Source of the DNA: JBBDRX01 sp040905245
GTDB lineage: Bacteria; Bacteroidota; Rhodothermia; Balneolales; Balneolaceae
NCBI GenBank assembly: GCA_040905245.1
Contig: JBBDRX010000001.1
Coordinates: 1-13,907 of the forward strand
Direction of reading: 5' to 3'
DNA: 13,907 nucleotides
In this document: positions 1 through 7,230 of the stretch, in pieces
Layout: every line of letters starts with the position of its first letter
Numbering within the stretch: the stretch's first letter is position 1
The notes under the pieces: generated by a model
Told to the model about the DNA's origin: nothing
Databases searched by the model: none
What the model saw: the letters and a program-made list of their open reading frames with translations, nothing else
Program-made: the position numbers and the translations under genes

Positions 1-50
1 GACAGCTGGTTTTGGTCCAGTCAGTGGGGGTTCGAATCCTCCCCGGGCAA
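1..50 (+). tRNA. tRNA-Gln (anticodon TTG), 3' part only
   Basis: This is the 3' portion of a tRNA gene cut by the left window edge. An anticodon stem (5-9 with 17-21, ending in a G-T wobble) closes a seven-base loop at 10-16 whose middle bases 12-14 read TTG, the glutamine anticodon. A four-base variable loop (22-25) follows. The T arm is 26-30 paired with 38-42 around the canonical TTCGAAT loop. Positions 43-49 are the 3' acceptor strand and 50 is the discriminator A. CCA is not encoded, so it would be added by CCA nucleotidyltransferase. The acceptor 5' strand and most of the D arm lie outside the window. prs starts 66 nt downstream on the same strand. Confidence 0.9.
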
Positions 51-116
51 CACAACACAAAGGGTGTCTTGTTCAAGTCATCCTTTTTTACTTAACATCC
101 TTGATGCCGGAACCCT

Positions 117-1049
117 TTGGATACCCCGCTCGCAATATTTGCAGGAAGAAGCAATCTGGCTCTGTCACGAGCCATTGCTGAAAGCTACGGAGCCACCCTG
201 GGTGAAGTCACGATCAAATCGTTTTCCGATGGGGAGCTCTATGTGAAATACCAACAGAGCATTCGGGGCGAGGATGTATATATTATTCAGTCGACCCCGC
301 CCCCGGGGGACAATATCATCGAGCTTTTGCTGTTGCTGGATGCGGCGAAGAGGGCTTCGGTCAAACGGGTTACGGCCGTCATCCCCTACTTCGGGTACGC
401 AAGGCAGGACCGAAAGGACCGTCCGCGTGTCTCTATTGCCTCGAAGCTGATGGCCAATGTACTTGTCGAGGCGGGTGCCGACAGAATTTTGACAATGGAC
501 TTGCACGCAGCACAGATTCAGGGATTCTTTGATATCCCGCTGGACCATCTCTATGCAAGCAGAATTTTTATTGATCATTTTACCAGGAACCCCGTCGAGA
601 ATCTGGTCGTTGTTGCACCCGATGTCGGGAGTCTGAAAATGGCCCGTTCCTATTCAAAACGTCTTGGAGCCAGCCTGGCATTTATTGACAAGCGGAGGCC
701 CAAACAGAACGTAGCCGAAGTGATGAACATCATTGGTGAGGTTGAGGGAAAAAACGTACTGATTGTAGACGATCTTATTGACACGGCCGGCACCATCACC
801 AATGCCGCAGTGGCACTCAAAAAACGGGGTGCTCTGAGTATCAAAGCAACCTGTACACACCCGATACTCTCCGGCCCGGCCTACCAGAGAATCGAGGATT
901 CGCCCATTGACGAGTTGCTGGTCACGGATACGGTACCACTGAGAAAGCCGTCTCCAAAGTTCAAAGTATTGAGTGTTGCCGGGATTTTTGCAGAGGCGAT
1001 TCAACGTATTCATACGAATGATACGATTAGCGCCCTTTTTGATGATTAA
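117..1049 (+). CDS. prs: Ribose-phosphate pyrophosphokinase (PRPP synthetase), class I
   Basis: This cytoplasmic enzyme transfers pyrophosphate from ATP to ribose-5-phosphate, making PRPP for purine, pyrimidine, histidine, tryptophan and NAD synthesis. At 310 aa it has the usual class I length and shows the family landmarks: FSDGE near residue 38, the ATP-site segment YFGYARQDRK at 91-100, the metal-ligand region MDLH with H130, and the PRPP-binding loop VDDLIDTAGT at 217-226. The start is inferred to be TTG at 117. The frame is closed by a TGA at 102-104, no ATG or GTG lies between, and the protein aligns with the family from about residue 3. No Shine-Dalgarno sequence is visible. It opens the prs-rplY-pth-hppA run, 19 nt before rplY. 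Confidence 0.95.
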   Translation: MDTPLAIFAGRSNLALSRAIAESYGATLGEVTIKSFSDGELYVKYQQSIRGEDVYIIQSTPPPGDNIIELLLLLDAAKRASVKRVTAVIPYFGYARQDRKDRPRVSIASKLMANVLVEAGADRILTMDLHAAQIQGFFDIPLDHLYASRIFIDHFTRNPVENLVVVAPDVGSLKMARSYSKRLGASLAFIDKRRPKQNVAEVMNIIGEVEGKNVLIVDDLIDTAGTITNAAVALKKRGALSIKATCTHPILSGPAYQRIEDSPIDELLVTDTVPLRKPSPKFKVLSVAGIFAEAIQRIHTNDTISALFDD

Positions 1050-1068
1050 ATACTAACATACAGATACC

Positions 1069-1755
1069 ATGAAGAAGCCAGAAGTCGTAAAACTTACAGG
1101 TGAAAAGAGGGAGACCGGAGCATCCTCCGCCAGTAAACTTCGCCGTGATAAACGGATCCCCGCAGTAATCTACGGGCCCAAACTCAAAGAGAATGTTCAC
1201 CTGCACATTTCAGAACTGGAGCTGGACAAGATTCTTTCAAAGACCCAGACCAAACTTCAGGAACTTGCTGTGGATGGCAAAACCTATAAAACACTTCTGA
1301 AGCGTGTGGAATTCGATCCGGTGACTGATCGGGCCATTCATGTCGACTTCTACCTTCTGGACGATAAACAGCCGGTTACCCTTCGCGTGCCTATTCGGCT
1401 TCACGGAACTGCAACAGGAGTTGTCGATGGCGGAGGCCGTGTTTTCCAACCCATGCGTATCGTTCGGGTTCGCGCACTACCTTCTGCAATTCCCGCACAG
1501 TTTGAAGTGGATATCAGTCCGCTGGAAATCGGAGATTCGATTCACGTGTCGGAGCTGGACATGGAAGGTATCTCACTGATCGATGACCCATCCCGAACCA
1601 TCGTTACGATTTCTCCACCGAAAGCAGAATCTGTCTTTACTACAGTAGCTGACGAAGAAGAGGTTGACGAAGAGGAAGCTGTTGTTGAAGGGGAAGAGGT
1701 TCTGGAAGAAGGTGAAGAAGGCGAAGAAGAGGCCGAAGAGGAAAGCACGGAGTAA
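1069..1755 (+). CDS. rplY: 50S ribosomal protein bL25, long CTC/TL5 form
   Basis: This ribosomal protein binds 5S rRNA in the central protuberance of the large subunit. At 228 aa it is the long CTC/TL5 form, not the ~95-residue E. coli L25. The N-terminal 5S-binding domain spans roughly residues 1-95 and includes the characteristic RRDKRIPAVIYG near 25-36. A C-terminal beta domain follows to about 190, with VTLRVPIRLHGTATGV and a DISPLEIGDSIHVSEL segment. From residue 193 to the end the protein is almost only Glu with some Val, Gly and Asp, a low-complexity acidic tail that is common in CTC proteins but variable in length. ATG at 1069 gives the expected N terminus. The gene lies 24 nt before pth, and the rplY-pth pairing is common in bacteria. 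Confidence 0.95.
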   Translation: MKKPEVVKLTGEKRETGASSASKLRRDKRIPAVIYGPKLKENVHLHISELELDKILSKTQTKLQELAVDGKTYKTLLKRVEFDPVTDRAIHVDFYLLDDKQPVTLRVPIRLHGTATGVVDGGGRVFQPMRIVRVRALPSAIPAQFEVDISPLEIGDSIHVSELDMEGISLIDDPSRTIVTISPPKAESVFTTVADEEEVDEEEAVVEGEEVLEEGEEGEEEAEEESTE

Positions 1756-1779
1756 CCCGTACCGAACAACCCCGAAACG

Positions 1780-2337
1780 ATGTCACTTATTGCAGGATTG
1801 GGAAATCCCGGCAATGAATACGCCGGGACCCGACATAACATCGGTTTTGAATTGATCGACCGGGTTGCAGAAAGCTTGTCGATATCCTTACGGCCTGCCA
1901 AAGGCCCCTATCTTCTTGGCGAAGGTTCATTCAGGGGTTCGAAAGTATATCTGGTCAAACCACTCACATTCATGAACCGAAGCGGTGCTGCAGTAAAAGA
2001 TGCGATCGAGCGATCCGGGACCTCCCTGGAGTCGACGCTTGTCTGTTACGATGACATCAACCTCAATCCCGGAGTAATACGACTCCGTTCTGCCGGAAGT
2101 GCAGGTGGCCACAATGGACTCGGAGACATTATCCGAATGCTCCGGACAGACCAGATCCCCAGATTACGAATCGGAATCGGAAATAGTTTTGATCGTGGCC
2201 GTCAATCCGATTATGTTCTGTCTGATTTCACGCCTGAGGAACGTATCCTCATGGATGAGACTCTGCAGCAAGCAGAAGAAGCGGTTCTGACATTTATGCG
2301 TGCAGGCATTGTTCAGGCAATGAATTTATTCAACTAA
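1780..2337 (+). CDS. pth: Peptidyl-tRNA hydrolase
   Basis: Pth cleaves the ester bond of peptidyl-tRNAs that drop off the ribosome, releasing tRNA for reuse. The 185-residue length is typical. The N-terminal signature GLGNPGNEYAGTRHNIGF contains N9 and the catalytic His at residue 19. FMNRSG follows near residue 65, then YDDINLNPG with D91 at the position of the catalytic-site Asp (E. coli D93), and the GGHNGL loop that carries the tRNA-contacting Asn. The ATG at 1780 places the signature at the usual distance from the N terminus. It sits 24 nt after rplY and 24 nt before hppA, consistent with cotranscription. All key residues are present, so the enzyme should be active. Confidence 0.96.
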   Translation: MSLIAGLGNPGNEYAGTRHNIGFELIDRVAESLSISLRPAKGPYLLGEGSFRGSKVYLVKPLTFMNRSGAAVKDAIERSGTSLESTLVCYDDINLNPGVIRLRSAGSAGGHNGLGDIIRMLRTDQIPRLRIGIGNSFDRGRQSDYVLSDFTPEERILMDETLQQAEEAVLTFMRAGIVQAMNLFN

Positions 2338-2361
2338 CCAAAGCAACTTAAAAAGATACCT

Positions 2362-4572
2362 ATGAGTTCAATCATCTATCTAATACCGGCTGCAGGGTTG
2401 CTCGCCCTACTATTTACCTATATTAAATCGAGCTGGGTCTCCCGACAGGATGAAGGAGATGAAAACATGGCCCGAATCGCGAGCCATATTGCAGATGGTG
2501 CAATGGCCTTTCTGAGAGCGGAGTACAAAACTCTTTCTATTTTTGTCATTCTGGCCGCTGTCCTTCTGGCATGGCAAGGAGCTGTAACATCGTCCTATAT
2601 GATTGCTGTCTCCTTTATTGTCGGAGCAATCTGTTCCGGACTTGCCGGCTTCATTGGAATGAAAGTGGCAACAAAAGCGAATGTCCGAACCACACAGGCT
2701 GCACGTACCAGCCTTGGGAAAGGGCTGGAAGTTGCCTTTTCCGGTGGATCTGTAATGGGCCTCGCAGTTGTCGGCCTTGGGGTACTCGGATTAAGCCTGC
2801 TCTTTCTTCTGTTCGGTTCCATATTCGATCTGCACGGACAAACCTCACCAGCCAGTACACAGGCTGTTTTGAGCCTGGTGATCACCGTGCTGACCGGCTT
2901 CTCTTTCGGAGCTTCGTCCATTGCCCTTTTTGCGCGTGTAGGTGGTGGTATTTACACCAAAGCAGCTGACGTTGGTGCCGATCTTGTCGGCAAGGTAGAA
3001 GCAGGTATTCCCGAAGATCACCCGCTGAACCCGGCCACGATTGCAGACAACGTAGGAGACAACGTAGGAGATGTTGCCGGAATGGGTGCAGACCTCTTTG
3101 AATCGTTTGTCGGCTCAATTATCGGAGCCATGGTACTCGGTGCAGTCTTCTTTACGATTTTTGACGGAAACGCAGGTGCCGCCCTTGGAGGAATGAGTGG
3201 AGTGTATTTACCGCTTCTGTTGGCAGCAGTCGGAATTGTCACATCTATCATCGGAACTCTGTTTGTTCGGGTAAAGGACGAATCCAGTGATCCCCAGAAA
3301 GCGCTCAACATTGGAGAATTCGGTTCTGCAATTCTGATGGCTGTCTCTTTCTACTTTTTGATCACCTGGCTACTGCCGGCCAGTTGGAGCTACAACGATC
3401 CACTCTATGGACGTGTGTTTGAGTACACAGCTACCGGGGTCTACCTGGCCACAATTATTGGGCTCTTTTCCGGAGTCGGGATCGGACTTATTACAGAGTA
3501 TTATACCGGTTTCGGGAAAAAGCCGGTCATGGGAATCGCCAGCCAGTCCGTGACGGGTCATGCAACCAATATTATTTCCGGTCTGGGTGTCGGTATGATG
3601 TCCACTGGTATACCGATTCTGATTATCGCATTTGCCATTATGACTTCGTTCGAACTGGCAGGACTTTACGGCATTGCAATAGCAGCTGTCGGAATGCTGT
3701 CGAACACTGGTATCCAGCTTGCTGTTGATGCTTACGGCCCGATTTCTGACAATGCCGGCGGTATCGCCGAGATGGCCGAACTTCCACCTGAAGTTCGGGA
3801 ACGAACAGACAAACTGGATGCTGTTGGTAACACGACAGCAGCCATTGGAAAGGGATTTGCAATTGGATCTGCTGCTCTGACAGCACTTGCGCTTTTCGGA
3901 GCTTATATGACCTCTGCAGGGATTTCCGTCATTGATATTTCCGAAGCTAATGTGATGGCCGGTATATTTGTAGGTGGAATGCTCGCTTTTGTCTTCTCCG
4001 CGCTCTCAATGAATGCTGTCGGACGGGCGGCCGGCGCAATGATTGAAGAAGTTCGCCGACAGTTCAACTCCATTCCACCGTTGAAAGCGGCACTGGAGGT
4101 CATGCGCAAAAATGAAGGTGTCGATCAGAAAGAGTGGTCGGATACAGACCGTTCTACATTTGATGCGGCCCATGGAACAGCCGAATACAGCAAATGTGTT
4201 GAGATATCCACACGTTCTGCCCTGCGGGAGATGATTGCACCAGGCCTGCTGGCTGTTCTGGTTCCGGTTCTGGTCGGATTTATTTTTGGCAAAGAGGCTC
4301 TCGGCGGACTCCTTGCCGGAGTAACCGTTGTCGGAGTTTTGATGGCAATTTTTCAGGCAAATGCTGGTGGTGCCTGGGATAATGCCAAAAAAATGATCGA
4401 GTCAGGAATTACAGTAGATGGAGTCACCTACGAGAAGGGATCAGATGCACACAAGGCATCCGTTACCGGTGATACAGTAGGTGATCCTCTCAAAGATACC
4501 TCCGGGCCATCACTGAATATTCTGTTGAAGTTAATCTCTGTAATCGCTCTCGTAATTGCTACTGCTCTGTAG
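2362..4572 (+). CDS. hppA: Ion-translocating membrane pyrophosphatase, K+-dependent type
   Basis: This integral membrane enzyme (736 aa, about 16 hydrophobic segments) couples pyrophosphate hydrolysis to outward pumping of H+ and/or Na+. The substrate-site motifs are all visible: DVGADLVGKVE, the acidic DNVGDNVGDVAGMGADLFES stretch near residues 232-251, GNTTAAIGKGF at 489-499, and the C-terminal GDTVGDPLKDTSGPS. The potassium-determining positions read Ala493 and Gly496, not Lys and Thr. In characterised family members that pattern marks K+-dependent enzymes, a class containing both Na+ pumps and some H+ pumps, so the transported ion cannot be decided by eye. It lies 24 nt after pth and is followed by a terminator at 4638-4671. 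Draining PPi would favour PRPP-using and translation-linked reactions of the neighbouring genes (inference). Confidence 0.95.
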   Translation: MSSIIYLIPAAGLLALLFTYIKSSWVSRQDEGDENMARIASHIADGAMAFLRAEYKTLSIFVILAAVLLAWQGAVTSSYMIAVSFIVGAICSGLAGFIGMKVATKANVRTTQAARTSLGKGLEVAFSGGSVMGLAVVGLGVLGLSLLFLLFGSIFDLHGQTSPASTQAVLSLVITVLTGFSFGASSIALFARVGGGIYTKAADVGADLVGKVEAGIPEDHPLNPATIADNVGDNVGDVAGMGADLFESFVGSIIGAMVLGAVFFTIFDGNAGAALGGMSGVYLPLLLAAVGIVTSIIGTLFVRVKDESSDPQKALNIGEFGSAILMAVSFYFLITWLLPASWSYNDPLYGRVFEYTATGVYLATIIGLFSGVGIGLITEYYTGFGKKPVMGIASQSVTGHATNIISGLGVGMMSTGIPILIIAFAIMTSFELAGLYGIAIAAVGMLSNTGIQLAVDAYGPISDNAGGIAEMAELPPEVRERTDKLDAVGNTTAAIGKGFAIGSAALTALALFGAYMTSAGISVIDISEANVMAGIFVGGMLAFVFSALSMNAVGRAAGAMIEEVRRQFNSIPPLKAALEVMRKNEGVDQKEWSDTDRSTFDAAHGTAEYSKCVEISTRSALREMIAPGLLAVLVPVLVGFIFGKEALGGLLAGVTVVGVLMAIFQANAGGAWDNAKKMIESGITVDGVTYEKGSDAHKASVTGDTVGDPLKDTSGPSLNILLKLISVIALVIATAL

Positions 4573-4637
4573 TAGAGGCAGTAATTCTTTAACAGACAAT
4601 GGTAGTCGGGTTTATCCCGTATCCCAATCAATATCTC

Positions 4638-4671
4638 AAAAGCTCTTTCACAATTGTGAAGGAGCTTTTTT
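4638..4671 (+). terminator. Intrinsic terminator after hppA
   Basis: A 14-bp stem (4638-4651 with 4656-4669, one G-T pair) closes a four-base AATT loop and runs into six consecutive T residues at 4666-4671. It ends the prs-rplY-pth-hppA unit 66 nt after the hppA stop. The left arm begins with four A residues, so the opposite strand also has a short T run, although no minus-strand gene ends here. A second perfect 8-bp inverted repeat (4621-4628 and 4672-4679) encloses it. Confidence 0.9.
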
Positions 4672-4709
4672 ATTGGGATCCTGTCCACAGGAACTCCTAT
4701 TTTTAAAAT

Positions 4710-5372
4710 ATGGATATATTCAAACTGATTTACGAACATGACCTTCGACTGGAATCCCTTCGAGCCCGGCATACCGACCGGGGCCGCCAGGATGTGACTG
4801 TATCACTCGAATCCCTGCTCAAACCGGACCCGACCTACTCCAGGTTTTACCTGAGTGGCACCAGACTGGACGAACGACAATTTGGACTCAACGTCCTTGA
4901 ACACTACTCTTCTGTCATGGACTGCCTGGAGACTGTTCTGAAACCGTACAGAATCTTCACACTTAATGGCGAACAGGAGACCCTTTCCGAAACCGTAGAA
5001 ACCACACCTGTGGGGCCGGCTATTCTTCTAACAAAGTCTGCCGCCCCTGTAGCTCCGATTGAAGAGCTGTCACTTGACCAGGGAAGCAATACCGGCCATC
5101 GAAAAGAGCCGTTGCGTCACGCCCTTGAAAAGGGGGAACTGGTCCTCTACAAAGAGCAGGCTCATCACGGGTTCGACCTGCACCTCTTTTCCAGGGAGAA
5201 TATCTACAGGTCTCTCTTTTTTCCATTCAAAGAGCTGATTCAGAAGCAATTTCGTTTCTTCAGTATCAATGGTAAACGGATTCAGTCCGAACGCAAGTTC
5301 TACTTCGAAACCTGGGCCCTGGAGCGTCCTCCTCACGGAGTAGAAGAGGTTTTTGAGCAGACCGTACTGTAG
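4710..5372 (+). CDS. Protein of unknown function (220 aa)
   Basis: I do not recognise this protein. It is probably a real gene: it starts with ATG 38 nt after the hppA terminator, fills the space up to a convergent gene, and its composition looks like a soluble protein (charged, with alternating hydrophobics). It has no signal peptide, no membrane segment and no obvious catalytic motif. A Pro/Ala-rich stretch near residues 96-125 may link two halves. Each half contains a similar short segment, YRIFTLNGE at 80-88 and FRFFSINGK at 181-189, so the protein may consist of two related domains. No other gene lies close on the same strand, so it is likely monocistronic. Function should be left open. 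Confidence 0.7.
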   Translation: MDIFKLIYEHDLRLESLRARHTDRGRQDVTVSLESLLKPDPTYSRFYLSGTRLDERQFGLNVLEHYSSVMDCLETVLKPYRIFTLNGEQETLSETVETTPVGPAILLTKSAAPVAPIEELSLDQGSNTGHRKEPLRHALEKGELVLYKEQAHHGFDLHLFSRENIYRSLFFPFKELIQKQFRFFSINGKRIQSERKFYFETWALERPPHGVEEVFEQTVL

Positions 5373-5454
5373 GGCTACCTGTCGATCGACCGGACTGTGA
5401 AACAAGCTTTTTGGCAGGTTAACCGACAGTGTACCGGCCCGCATACGAATCGGT

Positions 5455-6198
5455 TCAGCCCGGATTCCTCGCCACCATGACCAGCCTGGGAGACTGCCTC
5501 GGAAGAAAGTCCGATCCGTTATAGTCTCCAAAGGTATGAAGTAGTTCCAAACCCTCCTTCGCAAACCCGGTTTCGAACCACTGGAGGTCGTAAAGCTTTA
5601 CTTTCTCTTCATAGGTTTGAGATCCTCCGACAAGGTTTCCACGGAATATGATCTCTTTGTGAATAGTATTGTTCTCGATATATCGGCGAATGCTGTACCG
5701 AACCCCGCGAAACTCCCCCTCTCCTTCGGGATCGTAGGTTGTACGGACACGCGCCGCATTCAGATAATCCATGAAAAAGATTCCGCCGGGCCTCAGCATT
5801 TTTGACACACTTGACAGTACACGCCTGTTTTCCTGATCGCTCTCGAAGTATCCGAACGAGGTAAACAGATTCAGTATCGCATCGAACGAGCATGGAAGCG
5901 GCTCACGCATATCACCTGTCAAAAATGAAACCTGAGTCAGCTTTCGGTCTCTGGCCTTCTTTTCCGCTTTGCGAATGGCCTCTTCCGATAGATCCAGACC
6001 GGTTACATGATATCCCCGTTCTGCCAGGGTCAGGGAGTGACGACCACGACCGCATCCGAGATCCAGCAGTTTCCTGTAGGATTCGAGTGGGAGAATCTCT
6101 TCGATCAGTAATGCCAGCCTTGCAGCCTCCTCTTCGTTTCGATCGGCGTATAACCACTCGTACAGCGGGCTGTCGAACCACTCTTCAAACCACTCCAT
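5455..6198 (-). CDS. Class I SAM-dependent methyltransferase
   Basis: This 247-residue protein has a Rossmann-fold methyltransferase core. Motif I, LLDLGCGRGRHS (residues 44-55), binds S-adenosylmethionine, and the acidic residue after strand 2 is D69 in GLDLSEEAI. TGDMREPLP near residues 94-102 gives the adenine-contacting motif, and LNLFTSFGYF followed by LRPGGIFFMDY fits motifs II/III. The N-terminal segment WFDSPLYEWLY is typical of a group of small-molecule methyltransferases resembling the UbiE/Methyltransf_25 families. The substrate cannot be told from sequence. The ATG at 6198 gives a natural N terminus. The gene is divergent from pyrF (gap 186 nt) and convergent with the unknown gene (gap 82 nt), so it is probably transcribed alone. 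Confidence 0.88.
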   Translation of the reverse strand: MEWFEEWFDSPLYEWLYADRNEEEAARLALLIEEILPLESYRKLLDLGCGRGRHSLTLAERGYHVTGLDLSEEAIRKAEKKARDRKLTQVSFLTGDMREPLPCSFDAILNLFTSFGYFESDQENRRVLSSVSKMLRPGGIFFMDYLNAARVRTTYDPEGEGEFRGVRYSIRRYIENNTIHKEIIFRGNLVGGSQTYEEKVKLYDLQWFETGFAKEGLELLHTFGDYNGSDFLPRQSPRLVMVARNPG

Positions 6199-6384
6199 AG
6201 GTACCTGTTGTGTCCCGTTTTATCAGTTTCAGAGGACTGGAAAGATACGAAAGAGCGGCTCAAATTAATCTTTTAATCTGTATCTTGGCTACCGACTCAG
6301 GAGTCCCGGAGTCCGATGTACAGTGTACGGATTGAGCCGGGAAGACTGTTCAGAACAGAAATTCTCTGATAACCATGCAAACGG
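6199..6384. promoter_or_regulatory. Divergent intergenic region with palindromes before pyrF
   Basis: This gap must hold the promoters of both the methyltransferase (minus) and pyrF (plus). On the plus strand, TATCTTGG at 6281-6288 is one mismatch from the Bacteroidota -7 element TAnnTTTG, but no well-spaced -33 element is seen. On the minus strand, TATCTTTC (6239-6246) is similarly one mismatch away. Between the plus-strand -7 candidate and the pyrF start lie three short inverted repeats: GACTC-AG-GAGTC (6294-6305), GTACA-G-TGTAC (6318-6328) and CTGTTC-A-GAACAG (6346-6358). A direct repeat of GGAGTCC (6300-6306 and 6308-6314) overlaps the first. Loops of one or two bases favour protein-binding sites over RNA hairpins. 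The promoter calls are tentative. Confidence 0.35.
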
Positions 6385-7230
6385 ATGGCCTATCTTGACA
6401 AACTGATTCGAGCGTCGACAGAGGCAAAATCCCTGCTCTGTGTCGGGCTGGATCCCAATCCGGATTTAATTCCCACAGCCCTGAAAAGAGCGTACCCCGA
6501 TCCGGAGCAGTATGTTGAACAGTTCTGCCGGGAGGTCATTGATGCGACACTGGAGACCTGTTGCGCGTACAAGCCCAATCTTGCTTTTTTTGAAGCTCTT
6601 GGATCCAATGGACTCTCTGTCTTTCAACGTGTACTGAATCATATACCCGAAGGAAAAATCGTTATTTCCGATGCCAAGCGGGGAGATATCGGGTCGACCG
6701 CAGCCCAGTATAAACGGGCTTTCTTCGACCAGTTCGACACCGACGCGCTGACCCTCAATCCAATGATGGGTTTCGACACGCTGGATCCGTTTATTCACTC
6801 TCCGGAAAAAGCGGTGTATTGTCTGACACTTACGTCCAATCCCGGATCTTTTGATCTGCTGCTAAGGCGGTTTGAGGGACGGCTCAGTTTGGCCGAATAC
6901 ATTGCGGATCAATTACGGCGCAAGATGAAAGATAGCAGCACACACATTGGAATGGTTGTAGGAGCCACGCATGATAACGATACCGTGATCCGACAGGTCT
7001 TGAATGCTTACCCGGATGCGTCACTGCTGATCCCGGGTATAGGCTCACAAGGTGGGCGGACAGATCTGCTTGCCGAACAGCTGAAAGGGCACCGGGGTAT
7101 CCCGCTTGTGAGTTCCAGCCGTTCCATCATTTATGCCGGAAAAGATAAAAAAGACTGGAAAACCGCCGTTTTTGAAAAAGCCGAAGAAACCCGAAAAAGC
7201 CTGCAATCCATTACAGAACGTTATGTCTGA
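6385..7230 (+). CDS. pyrF: Orotidine 5'-phosphate decarboxylase (type 2 family)
   Basis: PyrF removes CO2 from orotidine monophosphate to give UMP, the last step of de novo pyrimidine synthesis. At 281 aa it belongs to the longer type 2 family found in Bacteroidota, mycobacteria and others, as opposed to the ~240-residue E. coli type. Visible active-site elements are LCVGLDPN with D23, AYKPNLAFFE with the substrate-binding Lys, the catalytic DAKRGDIGSTA at residues 96-106 with K98 and D101, and the phosphate-binding end SSSRSIIYA near 250. ATG at 6385 is used. Another ATG at 6375 is out of frame and stops after seven codons, just inside pyrF. The stop overlaps the rnhA start by 8 nt, which suggests cotranscription and translational coupling. 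Confidence 0.95.
   Translation: MAYLDKLIRASTEAKSLLCVGLDPNPDLIPTALKRAYPDPEQYVEQFCREVIDATLETCCAYKPNLAFFEALGSNGLSVFQRVLNHIPEGKIVISDAKRGDIGSTAAQYKRAFFDQFDTDALTLNPMMGFDTLDPFIHSPEKAVYCLTLTSNPGSFDLLLRRFEGRLSLAEYIADQLRRKMKDSSTHIGMVVGATHDNDTVIRQVLNAYPDASLLIPGIGSQGGRTDLLAEQLKGHRGIPLVSSSRSIIYAGKDKKDWKTAVFEKAEETRKSLQSITERYV

Noticed and set aside
1542..1901. Ser/Thr-rich 119-codon frame on the minus strand across rplY and pth
   Set aside because: It is the reverse complement of the GAA/GAG tail of rplY, which gives serine runs. It has no independent support.
5373..5454. Possible terminator between the unknown gene and the methyltransferase
   Set aside because: CTGTCG/CGACAG and ACCTG/CAGGT arms exist but lie about 35-40 nt apart, overlap each other and have no T run, so no terminator is called.
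6375..6398. Seven-codon upstream frame (MQTDGLS) overlapping the pyrF start
   Set aside because: Too short to judge and no attenuator hairpin or ribosome-binding site accompanies it. Probably chance.
7133..7222. Thirty-residue N-terminal extension of RNase HI
   Set aside because: It is the 3' end of pyrF read in another frame. The ATG at 7223 puts D11, E49 and D71 close to their usual positions.
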